A stretch of DNA of 64,000 nucleotides from Favolaschia claudopus (lineage: Eukaryota > Basidiomycota > Agaricomycetes > Agaricales > Mycenaceae): NCBI GenBank assembly GCA_037176885.1, contig JAWWNJ010000206.1:186001-250000 (forward strand), read 5' to 3'. The notes beneath the pieces were generated by a model. That model worked only from the letters and a program-made list of their open reading frames with translations, had not been told where the DNA came from and searched no databases. Positions 12,730-23,373 of the stretch are shown here, one piece after another (position 1 is the stretch's first letter; each line of letters starts with the position of its first letter). Both the position numbers and the translations under genes were made by a program.

Positions 12730-13208
12730 GTTAGTTACCGCGGCCTCATTACCGTTACCGCCCCTTATTATATAAGCTTCCTTTTTTGGAAACCCATTAA
12801 CGACGCGCCGATACTGCAACAGCGCGTCGTTCGACATAAGATACGTGTAAGCTCAGAATTTAAGCATCTTGTAGCTCCTAGAAACACCCCACAGCTACTC
12901 CTGTACACCAAAAACTATCCAGCGTGCAGATTGAGGCTAACACTACCAAAAATGGTAAGACATAAATTCAAACCCCAAGAGCTTGGGGCCCACTGCAAGG
13001 TCTCATGTTGAAGATAATCACAGTGAACTCACCACTCAAATCTGCCCAACAAGTGGAAAGAACGCGTCAAACGCGTACAGGTGTGCCGGAGATGCTTCCT
13101 AAAATGGTCTGCTTATATAATAAGGGATGGTAACGGTAATCAGACCGCGGTAACTAACAGACTCTGTAACGAGTTATCGAGTGTGAGTCTGTGCAAGAGA
13201 CTACGCCC

Positions 13209-13305
13209 ATCCCAACCGATCCTCATCGAACACGATAATATCCTCACCAATCCCTGCTCATCCTTAGGATGACTTGGGACCACATCGGGACCTGTCCTAA
13301 GGACA
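13209..13305. repeat. 10-bp phased TCC/GGA array with central palindrome
   Basis: atcc starts at 13209, 13219, 13240, 13250 and 13260. Polarity then flips, with GGA at 13267, 13277, 13288 and 13301. The switch point is the perfect palindrome atccttaggat at 13260-13270. Confidence 0.6.
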
Positions 13306-14089
13306 TCCCGGTGAAACTCAAAACAAGTTAGATGGGGTGAATTTGAGGACAGAACCGGTCCTAACACATCTCAGATCATCCTCATGAGCTGCCATTGATA
13401 CGCGGCGTGCGCAAGTTTGATTGCCTGATCGCCGGAAGTGCGCCCCAATCACACCGGCAATCTTCGACATTTCATGCCGTGCTTTCGGGTGCTGGTGCCT
13501 TCACTATGGTTGAAAGGATTGGAGACGTCGGTTTGTGCCAAGAAAAATGATATTACTTGGATTCTTCGGTTCCTGTGAATCCTGTTACAGGGTACATTGG
13601 GTTCCAAACAGAGAATAGGGCTCAGACGCCCTCATTGAGCCACTAAGTAGACCATTTCAACCAAAATCGGGGCATCATGCATGAGGGTCTTATATTGGAG
13701 ATAATGTAGTCTGATTACCTTGAACAAGATGCGCCTCCGCTTCGCTTCGGCAGGCTGTGTGCAAAAAACTGGAGATCCTGTGGAATACCCTAAATTCATA
13801 CCGACAATAAGTACTGACAATGTGTGGGGCCAGTGCACGAAGGAGAGTGGGTAAGGGAATTTCCGAAGATAGTTACCTAGCACTATGAGAGAGTCATTGA
13901 CGGGATATATAAGTAAATTTCTACGCCTCTGCGGCCTTGATAGGTTGAGATTTGTGTCGCGGGGCCGAGGGCGGCCAGATTAGATACCCTGCGAGTTACC
14001 AGATATCTGCCGAGTACTGGGGAACTTGATGATCCTATGTCAAAAGAAATGGTGGAGTATTTGCGTCGAGGAATTATACCGATGTGAAC
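13306..14089. other. no gene recognised
   Basis: One minus-strand frame (13883-13632) starts with a hydrophobic stretch, but I cannot connect it to an exon chain or a family. Nothing else is visible. Confidence 0.35.
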
Positions 14090-14489
14090 TGAGCACTTTA
14101 TTTGGGTTGTCTTGACTTGACTTGACTTGAGTTCTATTTACGCCGTACCTGGCCGTAAGGGCTACGCGGCAGTACTGACTGGATGGACCAGTCCTAGGAA
14201 TCTACATGCTAAGCTACTGTGGTTGGGGAACGGTGCGAGTATAAAAAGGTAAGTATAAGTAAGAGGTGAGAGACGGTTTTGGAAACAATTTGCGTATGGT
14301 AACTAGTTGAGGTCGGGGGATGAGATAAGTATGCGTGCTTGAATATTCAACGAGTTGAGTTTTGTAAAGGTATATGGAGGAGAGGTTATATCTAATATTA
14401 TACGTACAGTAAGGTAGTGGGGGAGAGGGAGAGAGAGAGAGAGAAAGAAAGAGAAAGAGAAGGAAACGAGTTGAGACGGAGACATAACT

Positions 14490-17400
14490 TTATTGGAAAC
14501 GGCCCGATAGTCGTATGAATTCTGCCACGGGTTTAACGAGTTTAGGGTGATTGAGAAGAGTGCGAATATCGACGGCACCCAAGATCCCAGCCGCAAAGGA
14601 AGCGAGTTGTAGAGGAGGACGGAATTGCGACCATGCTGGACAGTGGAGGAGGAAATGGGTTCTTGTTTCTCGCGAAGCGTGGCAAAATTCGCATGCAGGC
14701 GACGATGTTAGGCGACAGCGGAATCGATGAGCGTTAAGGGCAGAAAAGTCCGTTCGTAGCCGACTGATAAGGGATATGTCAGCGCGAGGGAGAGAGGAGG
14801 TGTATGGAGAACGGAGAATGAGGGACGGAGCAGCGTCGTCGATTCCTCGAAGCCCGCGGCCCAAGGAGGAAGTTGCCCATTCGTGGCACCAGCGTTCGAG
14901 AATGAGGGTGTTGATTGCACGTCTGCAGGAGGTGAGGGAGACAGGGAGGGCAGCGGGGTGTGTGAGCAGAGTAGCTGCCTTTGCAGCGTCGTCGGCAAAC
15001 TCGTTACCAGCCGTACCGATGTGAGCGGGCGTCCAGAGGTTTGTGATACGGAGCGCTGGGGAGTGATCCACGGCGGAACGGACAATCTTGTCGTATAGTA
15101 TCGCCCGGTGTTGTCCTGCGCGTGGTCGAGTTGACTGAATCCCTTGTAAGGCAGCCTGTGAATCTGAGACAACGAGAATCTGATTCGATCCCCTAACCAA
15201 TGCGCGTTCCGTAGCGCGCAACAGCCCCTCCATCTCCCCTTCTGCGACCTGCCCGTTACCGAGAGGAAGTAGAATTCGTTCACTCACTGATCCTCCGATC
15301 ATGAGAACAGCAGCTCCCCCCGCCGCACCGGCCAGCAACGACCCATCAGTAAACCACGTAGCCTCCGCAAACAGCTCATCACTCAGCAGATCCTTGAGGA
15401 CGGAAACGGCGTCGGCCTTGGACGGGATGATAGTGGTGACGGGGAGCGGATCTATCCACGGCGGTGAATAAATTGGAATAATCCGTTCCATGCCCAGCAA
15501 AAGTGCATTCGAGTTAGCGTCGGAAGTCACGGAGGGAGTAGTCACGGTCACTTGCCTTCCGCCTTGAGGCGGAGGTAGACCACGAGCATCAAGCTCGGTG
15601 ACCACCCCCCCTCGCTTTCCACGGGCGCCGCAGGCTTTGTCAATGTCTGCGCTCGGAACCGTTGTAACTTCCGTGGGGAGGTTGACAAGCCGTTTGGGGA
15701 GTCGGGATCCGCGTGCGGGAACATCTTCAGGCCATCGAACGGTAGGAAGACACTCAACATAGTGGAGAGGTGAAGCTCGGTGAGGGTGTCTGGGTGACCG
15801 TTGAATCGCGTCGTTGACGAGCGGGACGACACCGTGTGAAGGGGGCAGTGAGAGGTAACCCGCCAGTCGATGGAGTAGCGACTGTTCCAACCTGAGCGAG
15901 GCGGGAAGAATAGCAGCCTCCTTCTCCAACGCTGATCGGGCTGCGGTACGATATCCACCCGTTATGCATTTCGCCACACATTTGTTAATAGCATCAAGAG
16001 GTTTGAGGGCGGAAGGAGGCAGAGGAAAGAACGAACTGACCCCGTAGTCGGCTCGGGGGAAGACAACAGAGCGTGCCAAGTCCCGAATCATCAGCGGCTT
16101 CAGGCCCCATACCGTGTGAGTGAGGGCAAGAGAGGCGTTGAGCGACCTAGCAGCAGATGCAGCACGAACTTTGATGTGGACCGAGCCGGTGAGCTTGGAG
16201 TCGATCCAGACCCCCACCCATTTGACGACGTCTGCGGGCTGAATGGTGATGCCGTCGAATTCGATGGTGTACGCTGAGAGGTCGATGTTTCCCGGTGAAT
16301 GATGTATGAGTTCCGTCTTCGAGCTCTCGAAAGTCGCTTCATCTTCTCCTGCCCATCGGACTGCGATCTTGGCGGCTTCGTTAAGGGCGACGCAATTTTG
16401 GAACGGTGACCTGCTTGCAGTACTGAAATTCGTATCGTCAACGAAGCCATAACGCCAGCTCAAAAAGACACCTATATCCTTTAGTCGACGAAGGAGGCGA
16501 TTAACCGTGAGGAGAAACACGATGACGGAGAGTGCGGAGCCCTGTGGCGCACTCTCATCAATGCAAACGAAGGTGACAGAGCGGACACCGTCGATAACCA
16601 CAGTGACCCGGTGGAGGTGGAGGAGCGATGCAACCCAGCGAATGATTGACCTAGGAAAGCCAAGGGACGCGAGTTCCTCGACGACAACCCGATGCGAGAT
16701 GCGGTTGAAAGCACCTTTGAGGTCGTAGAACAGCGTTGAAACAGTGTTACCGATGTCCAGCTGAGAGCGAACGCGGTGGATATATCCGTCCACAGCTTGG
16801 TGTGTGCTGTGTCCCGGACGGCCGCCGTATTGAGCATCTTCTAGAAACCCGAGACTTTCAGCATCAAATGAGAGACGGTCTGCGACGAGCCGTTCCAAAG
16901 GCTTGGCGAGAACGTGCTCGAAGTTCTCGACAGGGCGCCAGGATTTGGGAGCAGTCTTATCCTTCTTCCCGGCCTTAGGAATGGGTGTCGCGACATTAGC
17001 CTTGAACGGGGACGGTTTGGTGCCAAGGGTGACAGAGGCCTTGAAGATAGGCCGAATCCAGTCCCTAAGAACTGAGTAACCACGGTGCACATACCCCATC
17101 TGAAGACCGTAGCGATCGGGCGCTTTCCAGGGCGAGGATGAGGAGATGACCCCGTCAACTTCGGTGTCTGAGACGGGATGGAGGCGGCGTTCATTCATGA
17201 TTGCGATGGTGTCTGCGAGAGCGATAGGATCTGGGGGGATATTCCGTGCTTCAGATGTGATAGAAGGGGCAGGCAAAGAATCTTGCCTGTCCGCCGCAGG
17301 CGGAAGTTCACCAAGAGGGAGTACCTCCGTGTGAACCCCCCCGCGCTTAGTCCGGGCGCCGCTGCCAGCTTGGTCTACGCGCGAATCCGGAGTCACATCT

Positions 17401-17741
17401 GGTGGGGGCGAGGATGGGTCTGGGGAGGCATCTAGCGCTTGAGATTCAATAGCTTTCTCACCAAACCACGCCCGAGCCAGGACGCGACCGCGATCCGTGT
17501 GAGAGAGGGCAATCTCATTCGTGCACGGGTCGCGGATGGCGGGGAACACCGCAGAGTGGCGTTCCTTCAGACGATTGAGAGCCTTGTAGACGTCGACGCG
17601 TTCAAGTTCCCGAAGAAAAGTCGCCCAGACTTCGGCCTTTGTTTGAGAAATTGCTCGATAGAAAGAGCGGCGCGCTTCCAGCCAAGATTGCCTTGCCGAG
17701 GGAACCTGAAGACGCTGGTAGGTTCGCCTCTTGTTCCGCAT
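14490..17741 (-). CDS. LINE ORF2 remnant: reverse transcriptase + RNase H, 1083 aa
   Basis: This single open frame would copy element RNA into DNA at the target site. The RT domain covers roughly residues 215-520, with FYDLKGAFN near 340 (first catalytic Asp) and FVDD near 434. RNase H begins at TWFTDGS (about 796), followed by EGEMEG, VVSDSQAAL and PAHIGTAGNEFADD, so all four DEDD-type acidic positions appear present. A Cys/His cluster (CEFC...HFLLHC) lies near 1015, as in Tad-like proteins. The frame has no stop over 1083 codons, so the copy is young or was recently active. The endonuclease is missing, so it is probably not autonomous. Two related inserts interrupt the protein at residues about 123-165 and 700-742 and keep the frame; see the separate entries. 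Confidence 0.9.
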   Translation of the reverse strand: MRNKRRTYQRLQVPSARQSWLEARRSFYRAISQTKAEVWATFLRELERVDVYKALNRLKERHSAVFPAIRDPCTNEIALSHTDRGRVLARAWFGEKAIESQALDASPDPSSPPPDVTPDSRVDQAGSGARTKRGGVHTEVLPLGELPPAADRQDSLPAPSITSEARNIPPDPIALADTIAIMNERRLHPVSDTEVDGVISSSSPWKAPDRYGLQMGYVHRGYSVLRDWIRPIFKASVTLGTKPSPFKANVATPIPKAGKKDKTAPKSWRPVENFEHVLAKPLERLVADRLSFDAESLGFLEDAQYGGRPGHSTHQAVDGYIHRVRSQLDIGNTVSTLFYDLKGAFNRISHRVVVEELASLGFPRSIIRWVASLLHLHRVTVVIDGVRSVTFVCIDESAPQGSALSVIVFLLTVNRLLRRLKDIGVFLSWRYGFVDDTNFSTASRSPFQNCVALNEAAKIAVRWAGEDEATFESSKTELIHHSPGNIDLSAYTIEFDGITIQPADVVKWVGVWIDSKLTGSVHIKVRAASAARSLNASLALTHTVWGLKPLMIRDLARSVVFPRADYGVSSFFPLPPSALKPLDAINKCVAKCITGGYRTAARSALEKEAAILPASLRLEQSLLHRLAGYLSLPPSHGVVPLVNDAIQRSPRHPHRASPLHYVECLPTVRWPEDVPARGSRLPKRLVNLPTEVTTVPSADIDKACGARGKRGGVVTELDARGLPPPQGGRQVTVTTPSVTSDANSNALLLGMERIIPIYSPPWIDPLPVTTIIPSKADAVSVLKDLLSDELFAEATWFTDGSLLAGAAGGAAVLMIGGSVSERILLPLGNGQVAEGEMEGLLRATERALVRGSNQILVVSDSQAALQGIQSTRPRAGQHRAILYDKIVRSAVDHSPALRITNLWTPAHIGTAGNEFADDAAKAATLLTHPAALPVSLTSCRRAINTLILERWCHEWATSSLGRGLRGIDDAAPSLILRSPYTSSLPRADISLISRLRTDFSALNAHRFRCRLTSSPACEFCHASRETRTHFLLHCPAWSQFRPPLQLASFAAGILGAVDIRTLLNHPKLVKPVAEFIRLSGRFQ
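15517..15643 (-). repeat. in-frame hairpin insert B within LINE ORF2
   Basis: About 127 bp between the RT and RNase H domains. It contains the hairpin tccgcc-ttga-ggcgga at 15558-15573 and encodes GARGKRGGVVTEL...SVTSDA. A homologous block lies at 17248-17375 in the same frame. It carries no stop and does not shift the frame. Confidence 0.7.
17248..17375 (-). repeat. in-frame hairpin insert A within LINE ORF2
   Basis: About 128 bp upstream of the RT core. It contains the hairpin tccgcc-gca-ggcgga at 17290-17304 and encodes GARTKRGGVHTEV...SITSEA. DNA and protein both resemble insert B (gggcgcc near one end, the ccccccc run, the hairpin, and ts-[ed]-a at the other end). The reading phase is identical in both. 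Confidence 0.7.
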
Positions 17742-17839
17742 TGTTCTACGTAGTGAAGTAAGTTCTGGCTGTGTACGGTCTGTAGTGGGAAGTTTTGGCC
17801 AAGACGATAGCGAAGAATATGATGATCAGGTACCAAGGC

Positions 17840-19650
17840 TCTTGAACGTTGAGGTGGAAAAGGATCTCTTGAAATAGAGTAGATATTGTTGCCACCCGCC
17901 AAAGCAAAACGGTATAACATGAAGAACAAAGACATTGTGAGTCAAACCAACCAATGGCCCAGATTATCAGTTTCCGGGTGTTCAGATGTCCTTCGTTTGA
18001 AATGCGCTCGAATTGAAGTAAAACTTGGACCTGGTTTGAGCAAAGCTTGACGAAAGCTGCGAAAAGAAACGAAGCAAGGCCAACCATTCTAACCTGAAGC
18101 AAGTAAAGTGCAAGGAAATGTACACTCCCTGTGCGGAGAGAGGGAAATAAAAGGTGGATGCCCGATCGCGCGGTCGAAAAATTATATATGCACCTCCACG
18201 TGCCCGATTCAAACGCTTTGCATGCCGAGGCTCGTAAAACTGACTAAGCTTACCACCGTCCAACCACGCAACCCTGTGGCGAAGTTACGCAGGGTACGTG
18301 TGATCCAGAGATCTCGGGCTGCGAGAGAATAAAAGGAGAACAGAGAACAAGATGCATATTGCACCGCCGAAAGACGATTTCGTTATTCGAAAGCTAGATG
18401 TGTGGGACAAGAAATGAAACTCACAGGACGCAGCGGATCCCGCACGGAGATTAATCACTACAATCCGGCTGCCATTTGTGACTGAGGCAATTACGACCGT
18501 ATAGAAGGAGTTATAGGTGTACTTGGGTATCGGTCGAGCGAGAGGAACCGAGAACGAATATTTGAAAGTTGAGTTGCGTCAAGTGATACGATCAACGAAA
18601 CTTTTCCACGGTTCAAATCTCAGTCATAATTCGAACCAATTTCCGATCTCGACCTTCGAATTTTACACCCCTACTTACGGTTCTGCCCAACTCCTGTTGA
18701 TTCTCCAAAATTTCCACTTCTTTATCTTCTGCAGAGCCATCATAGTTACAAATTTTATGCATATCCAATATTGCGTTATGTAAATTACTGGGTGAACATC
18801 CTCTTCAAGAGTTTCTCGTCATGGTGGACCTCGCAATTTCCGGCCAAGGTAGGTGAGATGGTCCGAATGCCTACCTACGTCAAGTTCAATTACTTTAGTC
18901 CATAACTTGGGAATCTGACACAGAATCCGTGTCGGTATTGTACGGATGATATTTATAAAAGAGCGTTGACGAGCGGAAACACAGCGATATCACATTTGAT
19001 GCAATATTGCGGAAGCTGAAGATGGGTCATACACGGTGGCGACAAGGAAGAGGATGAAGAGAGTTATTGAGCATGACTCATGAGAGATTGAATCCAAGGA
19101 TCCCAAGTGAGTGGCACCGAATTCGGGAGCGCAGGCGGACAGGCCAGGTGATAACAGTCTTCAGTGGTAGAAGTGACGACATATCAAGAGAAGTAGGGTT
19201 TAATAGGTGATTCGGCTCCAAGTTGTGTATGATTCTACTAACTCGACTTCCCTGTTTGGGGTGTATTGAAGGTAGTGGCCAATGCCGGACAGAATCCGGT
19301 AAATTGGATACGATATATGCAGCCCGAGCACACAGTGCACACAGGAAGTTGTTCAATGATAATCAAAGGTTTGTCAAACGGCCAAATCAAGCTCTTGAGT
19401 GATTTTTTCATACTGTCCTCTACTTCTAGCGGCTGTGAAAAGCCTCTAGCAGGCAGCATCCGAAGTCTGAACCCCTTGCCGTTGGCGTGTGATGAAATAA
19501 TCAAACCGGCATCGGCATGTCATGCCGAGTTCGGCAAACCATTTCGTCCCGGAGATCGAAGTCGGGATGAACCCTGTTTTATTCGATGGCTAGGCTGGGA
19601 TGGCTTAGTATGGTTAAGAATTGGCCTCGCAAACAAAAATCATTGCAATT
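17840..19650. other. no gene recognised
   Basis: Only short ORFs. There is a small dyad (gacacagaatccgtgtc) near 18916. I see no RNA gene and no convincing exon. Confidence 0.35.
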
Positions 19651-19655
19651 TACTA

Positions 19656-19855
19656 GGATGTGTTGGGATCTGTTAGGATGCTTGAGGACGGATGAGGACA
19701 AGGAAACTGAGGATTGAGCGGGATAGCATTAGGATATCATAATGGCAAGCTAGGACAAGTGAGGATGAGTGAGGACTGGACCGGGATTTGCTGGGATAAG
19801 GAAGGATGGACAAGGATAGCTAAGGATGGCTCGGGATTGATGGGGATGGGCGATG
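19656..19855 (+). repeat. 10-bp phased GGAT/GGAC array, about 18 units
   Basis: GGAY starts at 19656, 66, 76, 86, 96, 19711, 21, 32, 53, 63, 73, 84, 94, 19804, 14, 24, 34 and 44. The step is 10 bp almost throughout, with two slips. The other six positions of the unit are variable. A 10-bp step is not a multiple of three, so coding is an unlikely reason for the conservation. Confidence 0.85.
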
Positions 19856-20111
19856 ATCAATGGTGATGGGAATGATTTCCTGGATTTTGTCCGGTATGGG
19901 CCACCAAACAGTCTTTCCCGAAGCTCGATCATTTGCTGAAAGTCTATCAAGAATATTAATCAGCTTTCGAGGCCCAAACTGGGATCCATGACCTTGCTTT
20001 CCCGAGACTGAATTGCGCATCTGATTCCCCGCATCCCTCCTCTGCTCCTTCTATCCTGACCACCCAATTCCGACGTCGATCATTGACCCCGATTCCAAAA
20101 CAAGTTTTCTG

Positions 20112-20389
20112 ATGTCGTACTTCACGACCACTTCAATCCAATTCCTCAGTTCCTCATTCCCACACCTACTGGTCTCCATCCTACCCAAATTTAAAGCTTT
20201 CGATAACGACCCCCTCTTCGCCTACGCAACTCTTCGCTGCCCTCGCACCATGAATTCTCGATCCGTCGATACTTCACCGAACATCCACTGGTCCTCGTCA
20301 ACTTCGAGCTTGGGTCTGGCCGTCATCCGTCCTACTGTTCTCAAACTTCGTTCAAGAAATGCGTGATCTACGAAAAAATCTTCCTTGAT
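20112..20389 (+). pseudogene. MYND-family gene fragment, frameshifted
   Basis: In one frame, YFTEHPLVLVNF resembles YFTEWFPPALVNY of the MYND gene at 25.8-27.9 kb. In the next frame, LGLAVIRPTVLKLRS resembles LDLAVISPPVVKVLRSS. Back in the first frame, SFKKCVIYEKI resembles AFKKCVVYEIW. The order is that of the parent family and the frame changes twice, so this is a decayed partial copy. LVSILPK upstream may match GVLILPK. The MYND finger itself is absent. Confidence 0.65.
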
Positions 20390-21031
20390 TAGTTACCATG
20401 GGACGAATGACTTGACAATCCCCACGGCTTTACTTGTTGGAAATCCCGCAGAGCATGCAATAATTGGACGGTGCGTATTATACCTACCTAGTAACTACGT
20501 TATCAAGCGAATTGAACAAATATCCCTACCATCAATACGCGTATACTAGAAACTCGTCATCAAGCGCGCACGCGCGTCTAGGGTGCCCATGCCAGCGAAC
20601 TTATTACGGTGGCACTCATCATCTCAGCTCATGAAATGCCATTTCCGTTCGCTAATCTTTTGAATCCCTCAGTGCCTAATTCAATTCGATTCCACAAGAG
20701 CCGAAATCGAGGACCTGAAGTCGATTATTTAGCGTCTCGCCACACTGGGGTAACTTGATTTTTGCCCAATTTACACGGGGTTCACAATAATATTCAGTCT
20801 TTACGCATCGCCGACGGAGATCCGCCACAACAGTTGTGGTTTCCCTCGTACTTGGACTTTGAGAAGCTCTAATTTAACTTCGCGAGTTGTTTAAAACCTG
20901 ACTCATTTGCAGCGTATTTGATCATGAAGAACCCGATACGAGCGAGCGGTGGCACTTTCAGAGCGGCACGTGTTGCCTTGATTGTCTTGCTTTTCTCCCG
21001 CCGCACGAGGTGTATAATCTGAACCCAATTA
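20390..21031. other. no gene recognised
   Basis: AT-richer spacer between the MYND fragment and the fold-back element. I see nothing supportable. Confidence 0.4.
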
Positions 21032-21734
21032 CAGCTATTTGCGGAACTTAGGGCGCGGCCGATTTTTTTTCCCACAAATGACATTTTGACCATTTTGCTT
21101 GCTGCGAGCTCAATTCCGACTCAACAATCAAGATTTAAATATGGGCAGGTAGGTATTGATGTTTCCAAGACGCCTCTCTATTCAGATTGAGATTATTTGC
21201 CATGGGATGGCTTTGTTTCCAGAAATGCCTCTGTTTCCGAATTTTGCTTCTCAAATTGTCAAATGCGCTACCAGGTGGCCATAAAGGTGTTACTGCTCTT
21301 TCAATACTTACTGTTGAGTGCGAGTATGGTTTTCAGCGCGTCCGCAATATGTACTGGCTCAGGCAAAGTAGTTTGATGCCATCAATTTATCGAAACGCTC
21401 ATTTCGCTTCAGTGGCTCGATTATACCTCTTCAGAAAATGGTGAGCATCTCAAGCAAGCTAACAGTAGTCTATTGACATAACCACTACCTGCCAACTTCA
21501 TATCTAGGGCTGTAGGAGTCAAAATTCGGCAAAACGGGCATTTCTGAAAGCAAAGCCACCCCATGGCAAATCCGCTCAATCTGAATACAGAGGCGTCTCA
21601 GGAACAGCAATACCTACCTGCCCATATTTAAATCTTGGTCATTGAGGTGGAATTGAGCTCGCAGTGAGGGAAATGCGCAAAATGTCATTTGTGGGAAAAA
21701 AAATCGGCCGCGCCCTAAGTTCCGCAAATAGCTG
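21032..21734. mobile_element. 703-bp fold-back element, TA-flanked (Tc1/mariner-like)
   Basis: The terminal inverted repeats are about 215 bp (21032-21246 and 21519-21734) and roughly 88% alike. They begin cagctatttgcggaacttag. Both ends sit next to TA (21030-21031 and 21735-21736), as for the TA target duplication of Tc1/mariner elements. The 270-bp centre has no transposase motif, so the copy is non-autonomous. The TIRs contain gggcgcggccg followed by a T or A run. Confidence 0.85.
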
Positions 21735-21736
21735 TA

Positions 21737-22282
21737 ATAGATCTATTCGGGCATTTTGACTAGGCGATCGGATGCGGGGTCTATCTGACATCGCGCGATG
21801 GAGGACGCAGTTGCGGAAGGAACGATGCCTCCGCTGCCGCCGTAAGTATCTCGGACATCACGAGCTCGGTGGGTGCTCTCTGACTATCCCTCCGTTTGTA
21901 TCCAGTATCTTGGCCAGGTTTAAATTCAAGTTTTCAACTTTTATTCGTCTTTGTTGCTTGAATTCATAGGTGGTCTCATTTTCACAGTTAAGTAGATCTG
22001 GTTCTATACGTCCACGAACATCACACGGGGGTTTTTGTGCAGTGGTCCTTCAACTATCGCATGTGTAACATCTGTATAATGCCGCAGTAAGCCTTCTCTT
22101 GCTCGCTTTATTCCAAACGTATTGATCGTCTCGTAGGGTTCAGAAACGCCTGCCATGCAAGCTCAAACGACTTTGCAAGCACTAGGAATGGCGGGAGCTC
22201 ATTCGTTACATTCTTTGAGTCGAGTGATTCAACCAAATGATGATTGCATTCCCGGATTAATTTTTTTTTCTAGATTAGCCTA
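21737..22282. other. no gene recognised
   Basis: Spacer between the fold-back element and the adenosine-deaminase-like fragment. No supported feature. Confidence 0.4.
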
Positions 22283-22367
22283 TGCAGCGTTTGATTCCCT
22301 ATCTCCATCTCAACTCGAATTCATCCAAAGGCTACTAAAAGCTGAACTTCATGCGCATCTCAACCGA
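22283..22367 (+). pseudogene. N-terminal fragment of an ADAL-type deaminase gene
   Basis: The translation AAFDSLSPSQLEFIQ...LLKAELHAHLN matches the start of the intact deaminase at 42397 (AALASLTQSQLAFIQ...LPKAELHAHLNGS). It includes the zinc-binding HxH. The match stops right after HAHLN, where a GGA decamer array begins. No other exon of the gene is present nearby. Confidence 0.75.
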
Positions 22368-22380
22368 GTAATATGCGCTC

Positions 22381-22556
22381 CGCTGGAAAGTCCGCTGGCG
22401 GACAACGTTGGACAACGCTGGACACTGGCGGACGCTGGCGGACGTTGTTAGGCAATGCTTCCCACCGGCGGCGTCGAAGTCCGCTGATGTCCGTTGCTCC
22501 GCGGTCCTGCCGATGGGATCCGTTGGAATCCACTGGACTACGGCGGACTGTTGGAA
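22381..22556 (+). repeat. 10-bp phased GGA array next to the ADAL fragment
   Basis: GGA starts at 22400, 22410, 22420, 22430 and 22440 exactly. After a gap come 22516, 22525, 22535, 22545 and 22553. Typical units are ggacaacgct, ggacactggc and ggaatccact. Confidence 0.75.
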
Positions 22557-23013
22557 TGTACTGAGTATAGCGGACGAAAAGAATTGTTTCAACAGCCAGA
22601 GGGTCTCATTTGCGTAGAGTTCAATGTATTCTTCTATAATGGAAGACAATTCCAATTGCACCTTAATTATCAGGCTGCCAGGAATTAATCTAGGTTAATA
22701 TCTCCTCAATTCGCACAATCTATCCTTATTTCGGCAATTGAGTTGAACCAGGAAGCTTCAAGCTGAACCAGAGCACTTGGATGACACATGATAGCCACCC
22801 AAGACACACACAAATGATACCTTGGCCGGAATTTTATCAGAATACATATAGTTTTCAACAACCAATTAGAGAGAGATTGTCTGAAGTTGCTCTCAGAGTG
22901 AATGTAGACTCTTCGGAAAACCGAAACAGTATCGTTTGATCGACATTGAACCATAATTGAGTTGAAAAATGTTACCAGAGTATTGCCAGAGTACGAACTA
23001 TGGAGAATTCTCA
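22557..23013. other. no gene recognised
   Basis: Spacer between two GGA arrays. No supported feature. Confidence 0.35.
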
Positions 23014-23102
23014 GGGGATTACAGTGGATTACAGTGGTATCCGCTGGATTCTACTCGGAAATTTTTCCCGGTGGATTCCAATGGGATCCGCTGGTTTCCG
23101 TT
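23014..23102 (+). repeat. 10-bp phased GGA/GGT array
   Basis: GGA or GGT starts at 23016, 23026, 23036, 23046, 23057, 23073, 23084 and 23093. It begins with two near-identical decamers (ggattacagt). The piece atgggatccgctgg is shared with the array at 22.5 kb (atgggatccgttgg). Confidence 0.7.
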
Positions 23103-23373
23103 GCAGTCCAACGAAAACACATCGGGATCCATTGCCGACTTGCCGGCACACAGCGGATTCCGGCAATCAACACTGGGAATCAGCCGGTCGGCGGTTGTAA
23201 GCTCCGCGTATATTACTGTCTCAACCTGAAGTCAGAGACTGCCGAATGCCGTTGATGGCCGTCCTATAATGTACCTCCCACGCCGCCATGTGCATGTAAC
23301 CTTGCGTTAACCACGACACTACGGGCTTTGACTTTCTACCCTTCGTCACTGCAAGCACTCGAGCGCCCGCGAC

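Larger units (their letters stand above)
12406..13204. mobile_element. decayed inverted-repeat (MITE-like) element
   Basis: The right arm, 13107-13204, is continuous. It matches the reverse complement of two left pieces, 12406-12461 (gtagtctcttgcacagact...) and 12728-12776 (gttagttaccgcgg...ttattatataagc). The left arm is therefore interrupted by an insertion. Arms are about 85-90% alike. No target duplication was identified at the outer ends. Confidence 0.65.
14090..17830 (-). mobile_element. 5'-truncated non-LTR (LINE, Tad-like) retrotransposon
   Basis: A minus-strand element with an RT/RNase H frame. Its 3' UTR contains a GA-rich tract (14420-14465) and ends in tandem tcaag units near 14112-14133, a microsatellite-type tail seen in some LINE clades. 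The ORF1 and AP-endonuclease regions expected upstream are absent. The reading frame opens right at the junction (an in-frame stop lies near 17838), which points to 5' truncation. I could not find a target duplication. Confidence 0.85.
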